Source: Mycosarcoma maydis (Eukaryota; Basidiomycota; Ustilaginomycetes; Ustilaginales). Taken from it: a DNA stretch of 64,000 bases. The stretch spans positions 1,116,001 to 1,180,000 of the forward strand of contig NC_026480.1 of assembly GCF_000328475.2 (NCBI RefSeq). The letters run 5' to 3'. Positions 10,318 through 20,907 of this stretch are shown one piece after another (positions within the stretch are counted from its first letter, which is position 1; every line of letters begins with the position of its first letter). Below the pieces are notes generated by a model. That model ran no database searches. It was not told the DNA's origin and saw nothing but the letters and a program-made list of their open reading frames with translations. The translations under genes were made by a program, and so were the position numbers.

Positions 10318-11733
10318 CTACGGTGTCGAGTGCATGCCTCTCGACTGGTAATCGTACGATATCGAGTTGGCATCACCGTAAAAATCGCCGTTCAAGCTGA
10401 AAGCGAGGTTGGGGTCTACATCGGTCCAATCTGGTACGATCCTGCGTAGCCTTGTCTCGTAGACACTCTGTGTAGTCGAGACTACATCCGAGTCGACCAA
10501 GCTCGTCTTGACATCCAAGGTGGTAGGCGACGATCGTGCCTTTTCGCTGACTGCCAAGACACCAACACCATTCGTGCTGCTTTCGGCGCGAGAAGGAAGC
10601 TTTGTTATCGATTCAGCCCCGCATGGCTGCAGTGGATTCGCTGCAGAGGTGGGCAGACTGACGTGCGAAGCCACCAAACCTGCGGTGGCCTGCTCCATAC
10701 TGGTCGTGTCGATGCGATACTGATCGTGCACGTTGCTGCTAAACGTATGTGCCAACGCCAACTCCCTGCCAATCGCCTTCCACAGGTTAATAAACATGCG
10801 GCACGACAAAATGCTAGAGAGTCCAATGTAAAGGTTGAGATACGGCATCATCCTTCCGTCGCGCTGCTGGCAGACGTACCAGATCGGGATCGGAATGACG
10901 CACAGAAAGACAATGGCGTAGTAAAAAATGTTGTCCTTGCGAAACATGCGTTCGAGGGGCGAGCTGCGTCGTCGATGCGAAGCACGTCGAAGACCAATCA
11001 GTGAGAGCACCAAGATGGTCGAGTCAAACACGGGCAGAAAGAACCAGGGCATCATGTAGATGATCGGGTTGCTGCCCAGCTTACGCGGAGGACTGGGGTC
11101 GCATGCGCTGATGCCGTTTCGTCTGCTCTGACTGCCGAGCACAAAGATGTTGACCATGAGAAACGCGGGCGTCGCTAGCCACAACAGCCCGAGCGAGATC
11201 ACGGCGACAATGTGAAAGCGATAGAGAGCAAGGCAGCGAAGCAGGAGGATACCGGTGCTGCCGCCGATGGAAAGGAGCGAGAAAAAGATGCTCGCGCGAC
11301 GATCGGCCTGACAAGCAAAATTGGCATAGTCCCACCTCGCTGCACCAAGTTCTACAGGTCCTCCTGCCACGTTGCCTACCGTTGAGTGAAGGAGGGCGGT
11401 GATCGCGTAGCCAAGTCCACCGATGCGCGATGCAAAGTAGGCAATGTGCGAGAGCTTCCACTTTTTGCGTCTGGTGAGAAGCTTCCATTCCCATGGCAGA
11501 TGAATCGACCAGTCTGAAACGACGAGGCCAAGTGCCATAGATGCTGTGATCAAGGAGGGAAGAATCGAGTTGACACGTCGAGCAGATATCACCACCAAGT
11601 CGTCCGGAGGATGAAACAGGTGACGACCAGCTGTCGAATTGGTGAAAGGTGCCAAAGAAGAAACATTACCCATGAACGGTGCACGAGTTGGGAAGGCCGC
11701 GATAGCCGTCACTGTCATGGGAATACCTGACAT
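10318..11733 (-). CDS. Seven-transmembrane protein of unknown function
   Basis: I do not recognise a named family with certainty. The 471-residue protein has seven hydrophobic segments, near residues 55-73, 96-116, 148-169, 175-197, 224-246, 269-288 and 299-318. A basic linker (LLTRRKKWKLSHIAYFASR) between the first two segments resembles the W-rich, Arg-ending pattern of basidiomycete DUF6533-like 7-TM proteins. An N-glycosylation-rich N terminus (NVSS, NSTA) and a long Ser/Thr-rich hydrophilic tail (~325-471) fit a receptor-like topology with a cytosolic tail. It is not a Ste3 pheromone receptor by eye. The ATG at 11733 is a true start. The role, perhaps environmental sensing, is inference only. 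Confidence 0.7.
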   Translation of the reverse strand: MSGIPMTVTAIAAFPTRAPFMGNVSSLAPFTNSTAGRHLFHPPDDLVVISARRVNSILPSLITASMALGLVVSDWSIHLPWEWKLLTRRKKWKLSHIAYFASRIGGLGYAITALLHSTVGNVAGGPVELGAARWDYANFACQADRRASIFFSLLSIGGSTGILLLRCLALYRFHIVAVISLGLLWLATPAFLMVNIFVLGSQSRRNGISACDPSPPRKLGSNPIIYMMPWFFLPVFDSTILVLSLIGLRRASHRRRSSPLERMFRKDNIFYYAIVFLCVIPIPIWYVCQQRDGRMMPYLNLYIGLSSILSCRMFINLWKAIGRELALAHTFSSNVHDQYRIDTTSMEQATAGLVASHVSLPTSAANPLQPCGAESITKLPSRAESSTNGVGVLAVSEKARSSPTTLDVKTSLVDSDVVSTTQSVYETRLRRIVPDWTDVDPNLAFSLNGDFYGDANSISYDYQSRGMHSTP

Positions 11734-12770
11734 GATGGCAAGGTAATCTACGACGGATGAGCGATTCAGCTCGGGTGTGTGGAGGGAGTTGGCCTTGCGA
11801 ATGACCGGGCCACTTGGCCGCCTGTCAAAGCTAGCAAGCGACGAAGATGGCGAACACGGTCAGCTGCTAGCAAGGGTGATGCGATTGCGATCTGAATGGA
11901 TTTGGATCGAGTAAGGTGGTTCGAGGAAAGGCAATAATCCGAGATATCCTACACGGCCTACACGGTCAGTTGGCCAAGACTCGAAACTGCACGCACGAAG
12001 CTGATGAGCTTGGGGTCGGAACACGGAATGTGCATGGACAAACGACAAAGGTTCCTAGCACGTAACTTTGTCGCACACAAGCTTGAACGGCGCGCAGAGA
12101 GAAGCTCAAGTCAAGTCAAACGAGAGTTTCAAGTTTAGGAAAATCGTGAATTCGATTCGTGATTCGTGATTCGTGATTCGTGATTCGTGATTATTCACGA
12201 TTAGCAGCAGAATCCGTTCTTGGCAGCAGAGGGCAGCCGAATTAACACACGTGTTGCAGATGCGAAAAGCGTGGAGCGTGGAGCGTGCAAAATCAAATCG
12301 TGATTCAGGTCTAGTCTTTGTTCGAGCCGGCCGACAGCCATGAATCGAAACCTCCGTTGGTTGCTGCTTACGAGGTGGAGGAAGGCGATTCGGGTGATGA
12401 CACAAAACACGCGCACAGCCTAATCGTGAACCACGAATCGTGAATGGTGAATGTTAGTCCAACACTCCGTGCTCGTGACTGTTGACTTTTTGTGCAGCTT
12501 TCATGACGTACCAAACGTGAAAGCAGCTCGCCTTGCAACCACATGCACGCCTACCAGACCTTCGTCTTGGTTGTTATCTGCAACGAAAGAGTAGCAACAA
12601 TTGCGTCCTTAACGTATGCTTAGGACTGGCTTTCAACTCCACAGCACTTTATCACCATGATCATGTATCCGCAACACTAACCGAATCCCGACGCTCCATC
12701 CCCTCTCATCTATCAGTATCACGACACACCGGATTCGTTATCCAGGCGTATTTTGCGATCCATCAACAAT
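11734..12770. other. Divergent intergenic region with TCGTGA-word repeats
   Basis: About 1 kb between the divergent 7-TM and DHHC genes. No gene is visible. It contains the clearest local array of the TCGTGA word (12154-12192) and more scattered copies near 12420-12450. Confidence 0.6.
12154..12192. repeat. Heptamer tandem repeat GATTCGT, five copies plus a partial
   Basis: Five exact head-to-tail copies of GATTCGT end in a partial GATT. An inverted copy (ATTCACGATT) follows at about 12193-12202, so the array and its neighbour could pair. The word belongs to the dispersed TCGTGA/TCACGA family seen in intergenic DNA across the window. Confidence 0.85.
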
Positions 12771-14900
12771 ATGATGCCAAACCTGGCTCGTTCAGACAAC
12801 GATGATCGCACCAACTCGGTTCTATCTACCTCTTCTCACACCCACGTCGACAACAACGATGCTCTTGCATCATCGCCGCACTCGAAAATGACAGCCTGGC
12901 CTGTAAAGCACGCGGAACCAGTCGCTGAATCCAAAGCGCATCCTCCATCGACCGCTCCTGCATCTCAGTCTGTCGCTGATCCTCTACCAGTCCCTAGCAC
13001 AGCGCAAGTGGGCCGACGGTCCATCGGCCGTCAGCAGCGCGCGGATCGGCCACCGCCGCCTAAATGCATGCTCAGCTGCATCGAAAGCATCGAGTCATGC
13101 ACGCAAAACGTGGTGCGCTTCAACGAACGCATGGAACTTAACCGAGCGCAGGCAGAAGCACAACGCGCAGAGAAGCGGGATTCTCCGATTGCAAGCAAGG
13201 CCATCATCCCTCTGGCATTTGTCATCCTATCCTGGGTCTTTCTCGCCTACGTGTGGCGCTTGTGCAGCCGTTTGATACAGCAGAATCCTCAAGGGGCGGT
13301 GCTTGGGAGTAGGTCAGAGGGAGTTGGGCTGCTGGTAGGATTCGTCATTCTTTGGCTCATGACCATGTGGTCATACGTAGTCGTTATCTCAAAAGGTCCT
13401 GGTCTCGTCAAGGACTATGTATCCGAATCTGATCCTCCTTCTGCTGCGGCTCAAGGACAATGGTGGAGCCCAGCCTCAGCAGCACCACAACCTCAGCAGT
13501 ATCAAGAGGGTGCAGCTCAACCCATGCCCATTTCGGGACGCATGCACCAAAGCTCTGACATAGCGGCGATGCAAGCCTCATCGTCTGCGGATGGACACGC
13601 TATCGCATCTGCATCGTCCACATTGTCGTTCCCCTATCCATCCTTCAATGCGGATTTGCAAAGGTTCGGCGGCGATCGCGCTTCCTCCGACAGCATGCGC
13701 GTGCTACCCGGATCGGTGGAGCCAAAGCACACTGTCGATTCTGCCGATTTTACGCATTCGTACGATGAGTACAGACGCACAATCGCCGAGGAAGATGCAG
13801 TGGCAGCCGCCGACACTTTGGCGGCCGATGTGGAAGCACAGCTGGACGCAGAAATGCGATCGACCATGCCTAGCGCTGAAGCATCGGATGTAGCAACGGA
13901 TGCACAACTGCCGGATGTGGTCGGTCCGCTTGCTGCTGCGGCGATTGCCGGAGGTCAGGGTGTGCGACAAGGTGCAGAGATGCTCAACGACTCGGCTTGC
14001 GGCGCGCCTCGTACTGACGACACGAACGCAGCTGCTTCCGGCTGGTCAGTACCTCGACGAACACTACCCAACGATCCACCACCGCTGTCGGCGTCGTCGC
14101 AATACTGCCATCGTTGTCGACGCGTGAAACCGCCGCGTGCACACCACTGCCGACGCTGCGGAACATGCGTATTGAAGATGGACCACCACTGTCCATGGGT
14201 GGGCGGATGTGTTGGGGCGCACAACCAGCGCTTTTTCTTTATATTTGTCTTGTGGGTCACACTGCTCGAGTTGTACACGCTCGTTACCACAGCGGTCTGT
14301 TTCCATCGCGGTGTGCAATCTCTCCAGGTAGGATCGGCGTGGAGGCTGGATGGGTTCTTGATATCCTTGCTGCCGATCTGCGCCGTGTTCTTGATGTTTA
14401 CGGGTGCGCTGTTGGGAACACATGTGTGGTTGATGGGACGTAATATGACGACGATAGAGCATGTGGCGGTGAGTCGGATGCAGGCGAGGGAGCGGGTGTT
14501 GGTGGATCGCTGGGTAGGCATGCAGAAGCAGGCTGGATTGGCGGGGTTCAAGATGAAGCGCCAATTGGTGAGAGAGTGGGATGCCGAGTGGGGTGCATTG
14601 ACGACCGAGGCGAATCGCTGGTGGTTAGGCGGATCGAATGAAGTCGACTTTACTCAACACTCGAACGATGCAACGAGTCAAGGTGCGCAAGAAAAACCTT
14701 GCGCGACGTCCTCTCGCAACCGAAAGCAGCAAGGCGCTTTCCAAACCAACATCCAGCAGTCGCTAGGCGCATCTCTGCTATTCTGGATCTTGCCACTCGG
14801 AGACCATCCCAATGACGGCTTGGTCTTCCCGATGAACCCAAGATTCGGCCAATTCGGCGTTTGGAGAAAGAGACAAGACTGGCCTGTTGCATTGCAGTAA
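12771..14900 (+). CDS. DHHC-type palmitoyltransferase
   Basis: This 709-residue integral membrane enzyme should S-acylate membrane-associated proteins. Two TM segments lie near residues 143-165 and 182-205. A long hydrophilic, Ser/Ala-rich insertion (~210-435) follows. The Cys-rich domain (from Cys446, YCHRCRRVKPPRAHHC) has the catalytic DHHC at 471-474, then two more TM segments. The conserved TTxE motif appears as TTIE after TM4. The long loop before the DHHC domain is unusual; Pfa3-type fungal enzymes are ~330-450 aa. The open frame starts at a TTG (12753); I chose the first ATG, 12771, with another ATG immediately after it. The protein converges on the LIM gene. Substrate and membrane (vacuole, Golgi or ER) cannot be told from sequence. 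Confidence 0.9.
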   Translation: MMPNLARSDNDDRTNSVLSTSSHTHVDNNDALASSPHSKMTAWPVKHAEPVAESKAHPPSTAPASQSVADPLPVPSTAQVGRRSIGRQQRADRPPPPKCMLSCIESIESCTQNVVRFNERMELNRAQAEAQRAEKRDSPIASKAIIPLAFVILSWVFLAYVWRLCSRLIQQNPQGAVLGSRSEGVGLLVGFVILWLMTMWSYVVVISKGPGLVKDYVSESDPPSAAAQGQWWSPASAAPQPQQYQEGAAQPMPISGRMHQSSDIAAMQASSSADGHAIASASSTLSFPYPSFNADLQRFGGDRASSDSMRVLPGSVEPKHTVDSADFTHSYDEYRRTIAEEDAVAAADTLAADVEAQLDAEMRSTMPSAEASDVATDAQLPDVVGPLAAAAIAGGQGVRQGAEMLNDSACGAPRTDDTNAAASGWSVPRRTLPNDPPPLSASSQYCHRCRRVKPPRAHHCRRCGTCVLKMDHHCPWVGGCVGAHNQRFFFIFVLWVTLLELYTLVTTAVCFHRGVQSLQVGSAWRLDGFLISLLPICAVFLMFTGALLGTHVWLMGRNMTTIEHVAVSRMQARERVLVDRWVGMQKQAGLAGFKMKRQLVREWDAEWGALTTEANRWWLGGSNEVDFTQHSNDATSQGAQEKPCATSSRNRKQQGAFQTNIQQSLGASLLFWILPLGDHPNDGLVFPMNPRFGQFGVWRKRQDWPVALQ

Positions 14901-15096
14901 GTTACGATACATATGGTCGACTGGAATCAAATATACCCGCAACTGTCTCATCTTGACCGGATTCGGCCGTTGTGAGTGCACTTGGCACGTCGAAGCATCA
15001 GATTTGTGACGTCACACGTTGATCAGTCGAGTAAAACGCACAGACAGCAGTGAGGAAGCGTGATCAAAGGGGGGGTATCAATTCAATGAGCCAGAG

Positions 15097-16602
15097 TCAA
15101 CGCATAGTCTCGGGGAGCGACAGGCCCACGCCGAGATTCTTGGGGCCAAAGTACTTTGCATAGCAGATCCTACACCAGACGTTAGCACCACCCTGTGGAG
15201 CAGCAGAATTCCTCTCTGCTGGGCCTTCCTCGAGCTTGCCACTTTCCAACGTGGTATTGCAGCCATCGCATCTCAAACAGCCTCTATGCCACTTTCTCCC
15301 CGCAGCAGCTTTCTGCTCTGCGAAATAGACTGGTCTCGCACAGCGTGCGCACAACGGTGTTCCACCCGACGCATCGACGATGCTCGAGCTGAGACCGATG
15401 CGATCGATCCCGCTCTTGCGACGTGCACCCAGCGATTCGTCTGACCCACTCGTCGCTGGTGGCTTGGTGATGATCGTTCGCGGTGGCGCAATCTTGGCTG
15501 TTCCAGAGGCACCTGTGAGCGTTTTCGGATCAGGTCGACGTGGCGGAGGCAACGAGCCGATCGCCGAGAGCGGCGATTGGGTATTCACCTTGGTAGCAGG
15601 CGTGGGCGAAGTGGTGGAGTTGGACGTGCCCGAGAAATGGATGGATCCGATCGTGTCCGTGGCGGCGATGCGACGCGTTTGGATCGTGATCGGTGTACCG
15701 TCTTCTGCAAACGAGGGTTCTTCGGTGTACTGCGATTTGTACGACCGCGTTGCACGGCTGGGAGCAGCCACAGGTGGAGGGGAGGGTGTGTCGTAGTAAT
15801 CGACCGAGGGTACCACATGTGCGGTGGTCGAGACGCTGGGTGAAGGATCGAATGTATCGCTATCCACCTCGTTGCTACCATGGTTTGGTCGCGCAGACCA
15901 TGTCCTAGACGTGCTGCCAAGGCTCATGCCACCGACTGCAGCTTGAATGCGTGCTACAGGATCCTCCATGTCGATACCAGGCGCAGCAATCGCTTCGTCG
16001 ATAGACCGGATCGGAGCTGATGAGCTGCTTGTACGCGCACGTTCCAGAGACGAAGAAGCTTTGGTTGGTGAAGGCGGAGATGCAAGAGGACTGGTTGCAA
16101 CTGCTGGGCGAGAACGGATGGTGATACGAGGAACTTGATCCTCACTTGTCACCAGCGACGCCCCTGGCGTGATTTTGGTCGGACTAGGCGAGCGTCTGGG
16201 CGAATCCGAAAAGCCTCTGCTGAGCGTCGTATCGGGCGTGCTGAACTGTTGCTGTGCGAAAGCTGCGCCCGCGTTTGAAGGAGTGCTAAGCGGGCTTCTA
16301 GCAGGACGGGACAGATTCGACGCTGGGGAACGTGGCGACTTGGGCGACGTTGGATTCAGCGAGACAGCTTTGGCGAAGCCTCCTTTGCCTGTGCCGAGGT
16401 GTTCCTTGTGACAGTTCTTGCAGTACGGCTCTCCATCGTGCTCGACAAGCAAGGTTGAGTCAAGACGTTTGTTGCACACGACACAGGTGAGACAGGTCCT
16501 GTGGTAAGGTTTTGAGGCTGGACCGATCACTTGTTCGGCCAAGAAGACCGAGGCGTTGCATCTAGCGCATTTTGGCGCTGCTGGCACCGCAAATCGAGGC
16601 AT
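15097..16602 (-). CDS. Two-LIM-domain protein
   Basis: This 501-residue protein has LIM zinc-binding domains at both ends. LIM1 (~10-62) begins CARCNASVFLAEQ and continues with a CxxC / HxxC pattern (YHRTCLTCVVC, YCKNCHKEHLG). LIM2 (~419-484) begins CARCARPVYFAEQ and ends CRICYAKYFGPKNLG, the CRP-type signature. The middle is a Ser/Pro-rich disordered linker with many SP sites (for example SPKSPRSPAS), possible kinase targets. LIM proteins usually act as cytoskeletal or nuclear adaptors; the linker-between-two-LIM layout does not tell which. The open frame reaches 16680 at a TTG, but the only ATG before LIM1 is 16602 (MPRFAVPAAPKC), in a good AACATGCC context. Function is inferred from domain type. 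Confidence 0.85.
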   Translation of the reverse strand: MPRFAVPAAPKCARCNASVFLAEQVIGPASKPYHRTCLTCVVCNKRLDSTLLVEHDGEPYCKNCHKEHLGTGKGGFAKAVSLNPTSPKSPRSPASNLSRPARSPLSTPSNAGAAFAQQQFSTPDTTLSRGFSDSPRRSPSPTKITPGASLVTSEDQVPRITIRSRPAVATSPLASPPSPTKASSSLERARTSSSSAPIRSIDEAIAAPGIDMEDPVARIQAAVGGMSLGSTSRTWSARPNHGSNEVDSDTFDPSPSVSTTAHVVPSVDYYDTPSPPPVAAPSRATRSYKSQYTEEPSFAEDGTPITIQTRRIAATDTIGSIHFSGTSNSTTSPTPATKVNTQSPLSAIGSLPPPRRPDPKTLTGASGTAKIAPPRTIITKPPATSGSDESLGARRKSGIDRIGLSSSIVDASGGTPLCARCARPVYFAEQKAAAGRKWHRGCLRCDGCNTTLESGKLEEGPAERNSAAPQGGANVWCRICYAKYFGPKNLGVGLSLPETMR

Positions 16603-18439
16603 GTTCGTGCAGTTGGCCCACGAAACGATGCGGATGGACGTGAGGAAGAAACAGACTGGGGATGCACGGTTCACTTCCAAGCCTGGGTATACAGAATCGG
16701 AGCGCGAGTTGCAGGCTGGAAGTGATGCAGCTGGAAGAAAGAGTGAAAGTAAGATGATGGAGCAGAGCCGAGTCGAAAGGCGTCGAGGCGGATGGATGGA
16801 CAGAGAGGCCGGGGAGTGGAATGAGAGACAAGCACGATTGTTGGCCTAACTTAGCATGTAGCACGTAGTGGAGGTGTTGCTGTCGAATCACGAATGTCGC
16901 AGTCGTAAGTGCGGGCTGTGCAGGCGCGTTCAGGGCTGAACAATCACGAATCCCGAATTACCGAGAATGCGCGCCCTGCAAAAGTCATGTCGTGTATCGG
17001 ACGCGATAACGATATATCGAATCGACATCGGGGATTTTGGAGAACATGGGATCGGGAATCGGATCTGCACACCAAATTCAAAGCCGCAATCAGAAATCTA
17101 GCCCTCTTACGTTTCTGCTGTTCGGCCCGCTATCAGAGAAGATGACTACTAGACGCACTTTGATTGTTTCAAGCGCCACAGAGCCTGCCTCCAGAAGTAC
17201 TCGAAGCACAAGAAAGGAAAAGGACGCGAATGGAGGATGTGATGCGACGCTGCTAGTCAGTGGTATTCTTGCACAGATCGTCAGAAATTGCAAGTCACGG
17301 GTCGCTTCCTCGTTTTCCCCGCACTTCGGCACTTTAACAATCATCACGAATTGTGAATAAGTGAACAGATGCACGGTCTGTAGGACAAAAGAATCGCGAA
17401 TCTCACGACTGTGGTTGATTTTTGCAACTCCGCGTGCTCCGCCTCCAACGCTGATTAACAGGCTGCTGCTCTTGTTTGCAAACGAAACATCCCGGCGAAC
17501 CTGTCGGGCTTGGTGAGCTCGAGCGTATCGCTTTGCGGTATGTCTTTTCGTGTGTGTGAAGCAGGTTGGAACCGGCTCGCTACTGGCACAACAGTCAACT
17601 TGTCGCATTGAGGTTACCAAGGCAGTCGCGAGCTCTGTGTCCGTTGCCAAGATAAGCCATGAGTTGGTCAACGTACGAGGCTCGCTTGTCCTTGGCATCG
17701 TACGGCCTTTTTCTTTCCCCACGAGTCGCCGAGACCCAGTCGTGAGTCGCCAGTCCGAAACGAAAACAAGGAATCGTGAATCTCGCTTGGGTTGCGGTAA
17801 AAACCGACTGCGCTGTGCTGCCGCAAGATGCGCGGAGCTGAGCATTTCTATTTTCGTTTTTTCGTGAATGTGACCGCTCAAGCCTCCACTTTTCGATTGC
17901 AATTGAGCTCTCCCTCCAAGCTCGTACTTCTCGGTTGCGTGACTGTACCGCAACGCAGACCTCTTTCGGTGAGAGCAGGGATTACAAACGCAAAACGATC
18001 CCGGATCTGCTGTTGGCTTCAACCACGTACGATGACTTACTCAAATTCATAACACAAAGTCAACCCACAAAGAGCCCAGCAGACAAGGGAGTGAGCGCAC
18101 GTGCAAGGCAGACTGTGACGTTTGTATCTGTGAACTTGAGAGGGCCATCGAGCACTTCGGCCATGCATCTCCGATCAGTCGCACCTCCGCTTTAGGCCGT
18201 CCCTGTCTTTGCGGCAACACCACACCAGCTTCGCCAAAGCTTCGCCAAAGCCTCGCCGCAGCCCACAATCTATCGGCTTCGATTGTATCACCTTGCCTCA
18301 CGAGTTGGTCCACTTTCACTTCGCGTTCACTACATATATTCCCCCTCCTTACACCCAAGTCCGTCCATCTGTCTCTGTCTCGATTTCACTCTCCCACAGT
18401 TGAGCACCTTCATCCCTCCACACGCATACTCTGCCCACA
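16603..18439. other. Divergent intergenic region upstream of LIM and carnitine acetyltransferase genes
   Basis: About 1.8 kb. It holds many TCGTGA/TCACGA words (near 16887, 16942, 17342, 17383, 17773). The longest open frame (17090-18022, minus) reads through such words, has no recognisable domain, and I treat it as non-coding. A duplicated GCTTCGCCAAA stretch lies near 18228-18250. The last ~120 bp are C/T-rich with a TATA-like element. Confidence 0.55.
18333..18340 (+). promoter_or_regulatory. TATA-like element of the carnitine acetyltransferase gene
   Basis: CATATATT followed by a C/T-rich tract lies about 100 bp before the ATG at 18440. This is a common fungal core-promoter arrangement, suggestive only. 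Confidence 0.35.
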
Positions 18440-20734
18440 ATGACGCCAGGCCTCATGTCGTCGTCTGAGGACAAAACCGTCTTGAATGCACAGGCTGTCG
18501 AAGCAAAGTCGGCCGCTCTCGCCGACGGAGGCGCCAAAGAAGGCATCGGAGCTGGCAAGACTTTTCAAGGTCAATCCAAGCTCCCTCACCTTCCCATCCC
18601 CACGCTCCAAGAGACGTGCCAGCGTTACCTTTCTAGTCTTCAGCCTCTCCAAACTGCCGAGCAGCACGCTACCACCAAATCCGTCGTCGAGGACTTTCTC
18701 AAGAACGACGGACCTGTCCTTCAGAAGCAGCTGCAAGATTATGCTAGCACAAGGGCCAGCTACATTGAAGAGTTTTGGGACGAGAGCTACCTGCAAGCTT
18801 CCGACTCAGTCGTGCTTAACCTCAACCCTTTCTTCATCTTGGAGGACGATCCGACGCCAACACGTGGTAACCAGTTGATGAGAACCGCCAACCTTATCCT
18901 CGCCAGTTTGGCCTTCATCCACGATCTGCGCACCGGCGTGCTCGAACCAGACAGTGTTAGGGGCACTCCGTTGGATATGTTCCAGTACACACGTTTGTTT
19001 GCTACCTCGCGTATTCCCACTGCCAACGGCTGCCGAATGCAAGTCGAGCCTGAATCGCGTCACATTGTGGTAATGCGCAAAGGTCAGATCTATTGGTTCG
19101 AAGCGTTGGACGAAGAACATCGTCCGTTGTTCACCGAACGCGCCATGCTCGGCAACCTGCAAGCTATCGTACGTGATGCCGACCAAACCAAGCTCGAAGA
19201 TGTCGCAAAGGGCTCCATAGGAATCTTGACCACTGAAAAGCGACCTATCTGGTCTATGTATCGCGAGCACCTCCGCCAAGACGCTCACAACCGCAAGTGT
19301 CTCGAGGTGGTCGATAGCGCTCTCTTTGTGGTTTGCATGGACGACTCGGAACCTGCCGACGCCGCCGAGCTAAGCAACAACATGCTGTGCGGCACTTACA
19401 AGCTTCAACGCGGCATTCAGACTGGAACATGCACCAACCGATGGTACGATAAGCTTCAGATCATCGTCTGTGCCAACGGAGCTGCAGGTATCAACTTTGA
19501 GCACACTGGCGTTGATGGTCACACGGTGTTGCGCTACGCCGCCGATGTTTACACCGAACTCATCATGCGTTTCGCCAAATCCATCAATTCAGCCACCAAG
19601 AGCCTGTTCAAAGCCAAGACCAGCGCGTTCGCAAAAGGTGCAGGTCAAAAAGCTAATGGCACCACTTCGGACGCCGACGCGCAACGTACACAGGATGTCA
19701 ACCAAGCCACCGCTCCCAAGAAACTCGAATGGAATCTAACCGCCAAACTCGCCGACGGCATCCGTTATGGCGAGACGCGACTGTCCGACCTGATCTGTCA
19801 AAATGAATGCGAGGTGTTGGAGTTCGACCGGTACGGCAAAAACTTTATCACTCGTCATCGATTCTCGCCCGACGCCTTCGTACAGATGGCGTTCCAAGCC
19901 GCCTACTACACCCTCTACGGACGTTGCGAGACGACTTACGAGCCAGCCATGACCAAAGCTTTCTTGCATGGGCGTACGGAAGCGATCCGAACTGTACAGC
20001 CGCACTCGGCCAAATTTGTGGAAACGTTTATCGATGCGGATGCCAAGGTTGAGGACAAGATCGATGCGTTGAGAAAGGCGTGTGATGGGCATTCCAAGTT
20101 GAGCCGAGCGTGCGCGTCGGGTCAAGGTCACGATCGACACTTGTATGCTCTGTACAACTTGTGGAAAAAGCATCAGGGAACTGGATCCGCCACGGCGCCG
20201 GCCATCTTTACGGATGCAGGATATGTCAAGCTCAATCACACGGTCGTGTCCACTTCGAATTGTGGAAATCCAGCGTTGCGAATGTTTGGTTTCGGACCGG
20301 TGGTCCCAGATGGGTTTGGTATTGGATACATTATCAAAGACGACGGTATCACGGTTTGTGCTTCCAGCAAGCATTTGCAGACGAAACGCTTCTTGGATAC
20401 GCTCGAGGCGTACCTGCTTCAGACGCAGCGAATGATTATCGAGCTGTACAAGGCGGCTAATGTACGCAGCAAGTCCACGTACATCGACCATGCCGGTGTC
20501 GAGTGTGATGTTCGAACCGGCCTGCCGATCGGTAGCAAGAGCAACGGTTACACTCAGGACTACGAAGAGGGTACAAGCAACAGCCAGATCGGACAGAGTG
20601 GATACTCTTTCTGGGGCGACGATGCTAAAGCAGCAGCCGCCAATACTCAGGACCAACACGTGCACGACGCGCGCGTCAGGAGGAGCAGAATTGCTAGCGT
20701 CGGCAAGACCATCTTGTATGACGAGTATAATTGA
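18440..20734 (+). CDS. Carnitine O-acetyltransferase (cytosolic Yat-like type)
   Basis: This 764-residue enzyme transfers acetyl groups between CoA and carnitine, moving acetyl units made by fatty acid or acetate metabolism toward mitochondria. It starts with the family opening LPHLPIPTLQETCQRYLSSL. It carries the long active-site strand GINFEHTGVDGHTVLRYAADV with candidate catalytic His355 (preceded by Glu354). Further family marks are RFADVF-equivalent RTEAIRT and the late STSNCGNPALRMFGFGPV block that shapes the carnitine/acyl pocket. There is no mitochondrial presequence and no PTS1 (ends YDEYN), so a cytosolic Yat1/Yat2-like isoform is more likely than the Cat2 form. The C-terminal ~100 residues are extra to the catalytic fold. 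The gene converges on the coiled-coil gene. Confidence 0.9.
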   Translation: MTPGLMSSSEDKTVLNAQAVEAKSAALADGGAKEGIGAGKTFQGQSKLPHLPIPTLQETCQRYLSSLQPLQTAEQHATTKSVVEDFLKNDGPVLQKQLQDYASTRASYIEEFWDESYLQASDSVVLNLNPFFILEDDPTPTRGNQLMRTANLILASLAFIHDLRTGVLEPDSVRGTPLDMFQYTRLFATSRIPTANGCRMQVEPESRHIVVMRKGQIYWFEALDEEHRPLFTERAMLGNLQAIVRDADQTKLEDVAKGSIGILTTEKRPIWSMYREHLRQDAHNRKCLEVVDSALFVVCMDDSEPADAAELSNNMLCGTYKLQRGIQTGTCTNRWYDKLQIIVCANGAAGINFEHTGVDGHTVLRYAADVYTELIMRFAKSINSATKSLFKAKTSAFAKGAGQKANGTTSDADAQRTQDVNQATAPKKLEWNLTAKLADGIRYGETRLSDLICQNECEVLEFDRYGKNFITRHRFSPDAFVQMAFQAAYYTLYGRCETTYEPAMTKAFLHGRTEAIRTVQPHSAKFVETFIDADAKVEDKIDALRKACDGHSKLSRACASGQGHDRHLYALYNLWKKHQGTGSATAPAIFTDAGYVKLNHTVVSTSNCGNPALRMFGFGPVVPDGFGIGYIIKDDGITVCASSKHLQTKRFLDTLEAYLLQTQRMIIELYKAANVRSKSTYIDHAGVECDVRTGLPIGSKSNGYTQDYEEGTSNSQIGQSGYSFWGDDAKAAAANTQDQHVHDARVRRSRIASVGKTILYDEYN

Positions 20735-20907
20735 GCCACCACCAAGAACAAACACAGGTGGAGAGAGCTTCGGATGAGTATACAAGCAAATACCAGTGTG
20801 CATACAGACAGCAGAGGAGTGCGTAGACCACATGGATCAGAATGTGGCATGACAATGTGAGTGCGGTTTGAGATGAGAGCGTCGACGAATCGCACATGAG
20901 CGACAGC

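Noticed and set aside
12154..12192. Possible CRISPR-like array
   Set aside because: Units are contiguous 7-mers with no spacers, in a eukaryotic genome.
17090..18022. 310-residue minus-strand open frame between LIM and carnitine acetyltransferase genes
   Set aside because: It runs through TCGTGA-type repeats, has no domain and random composition.
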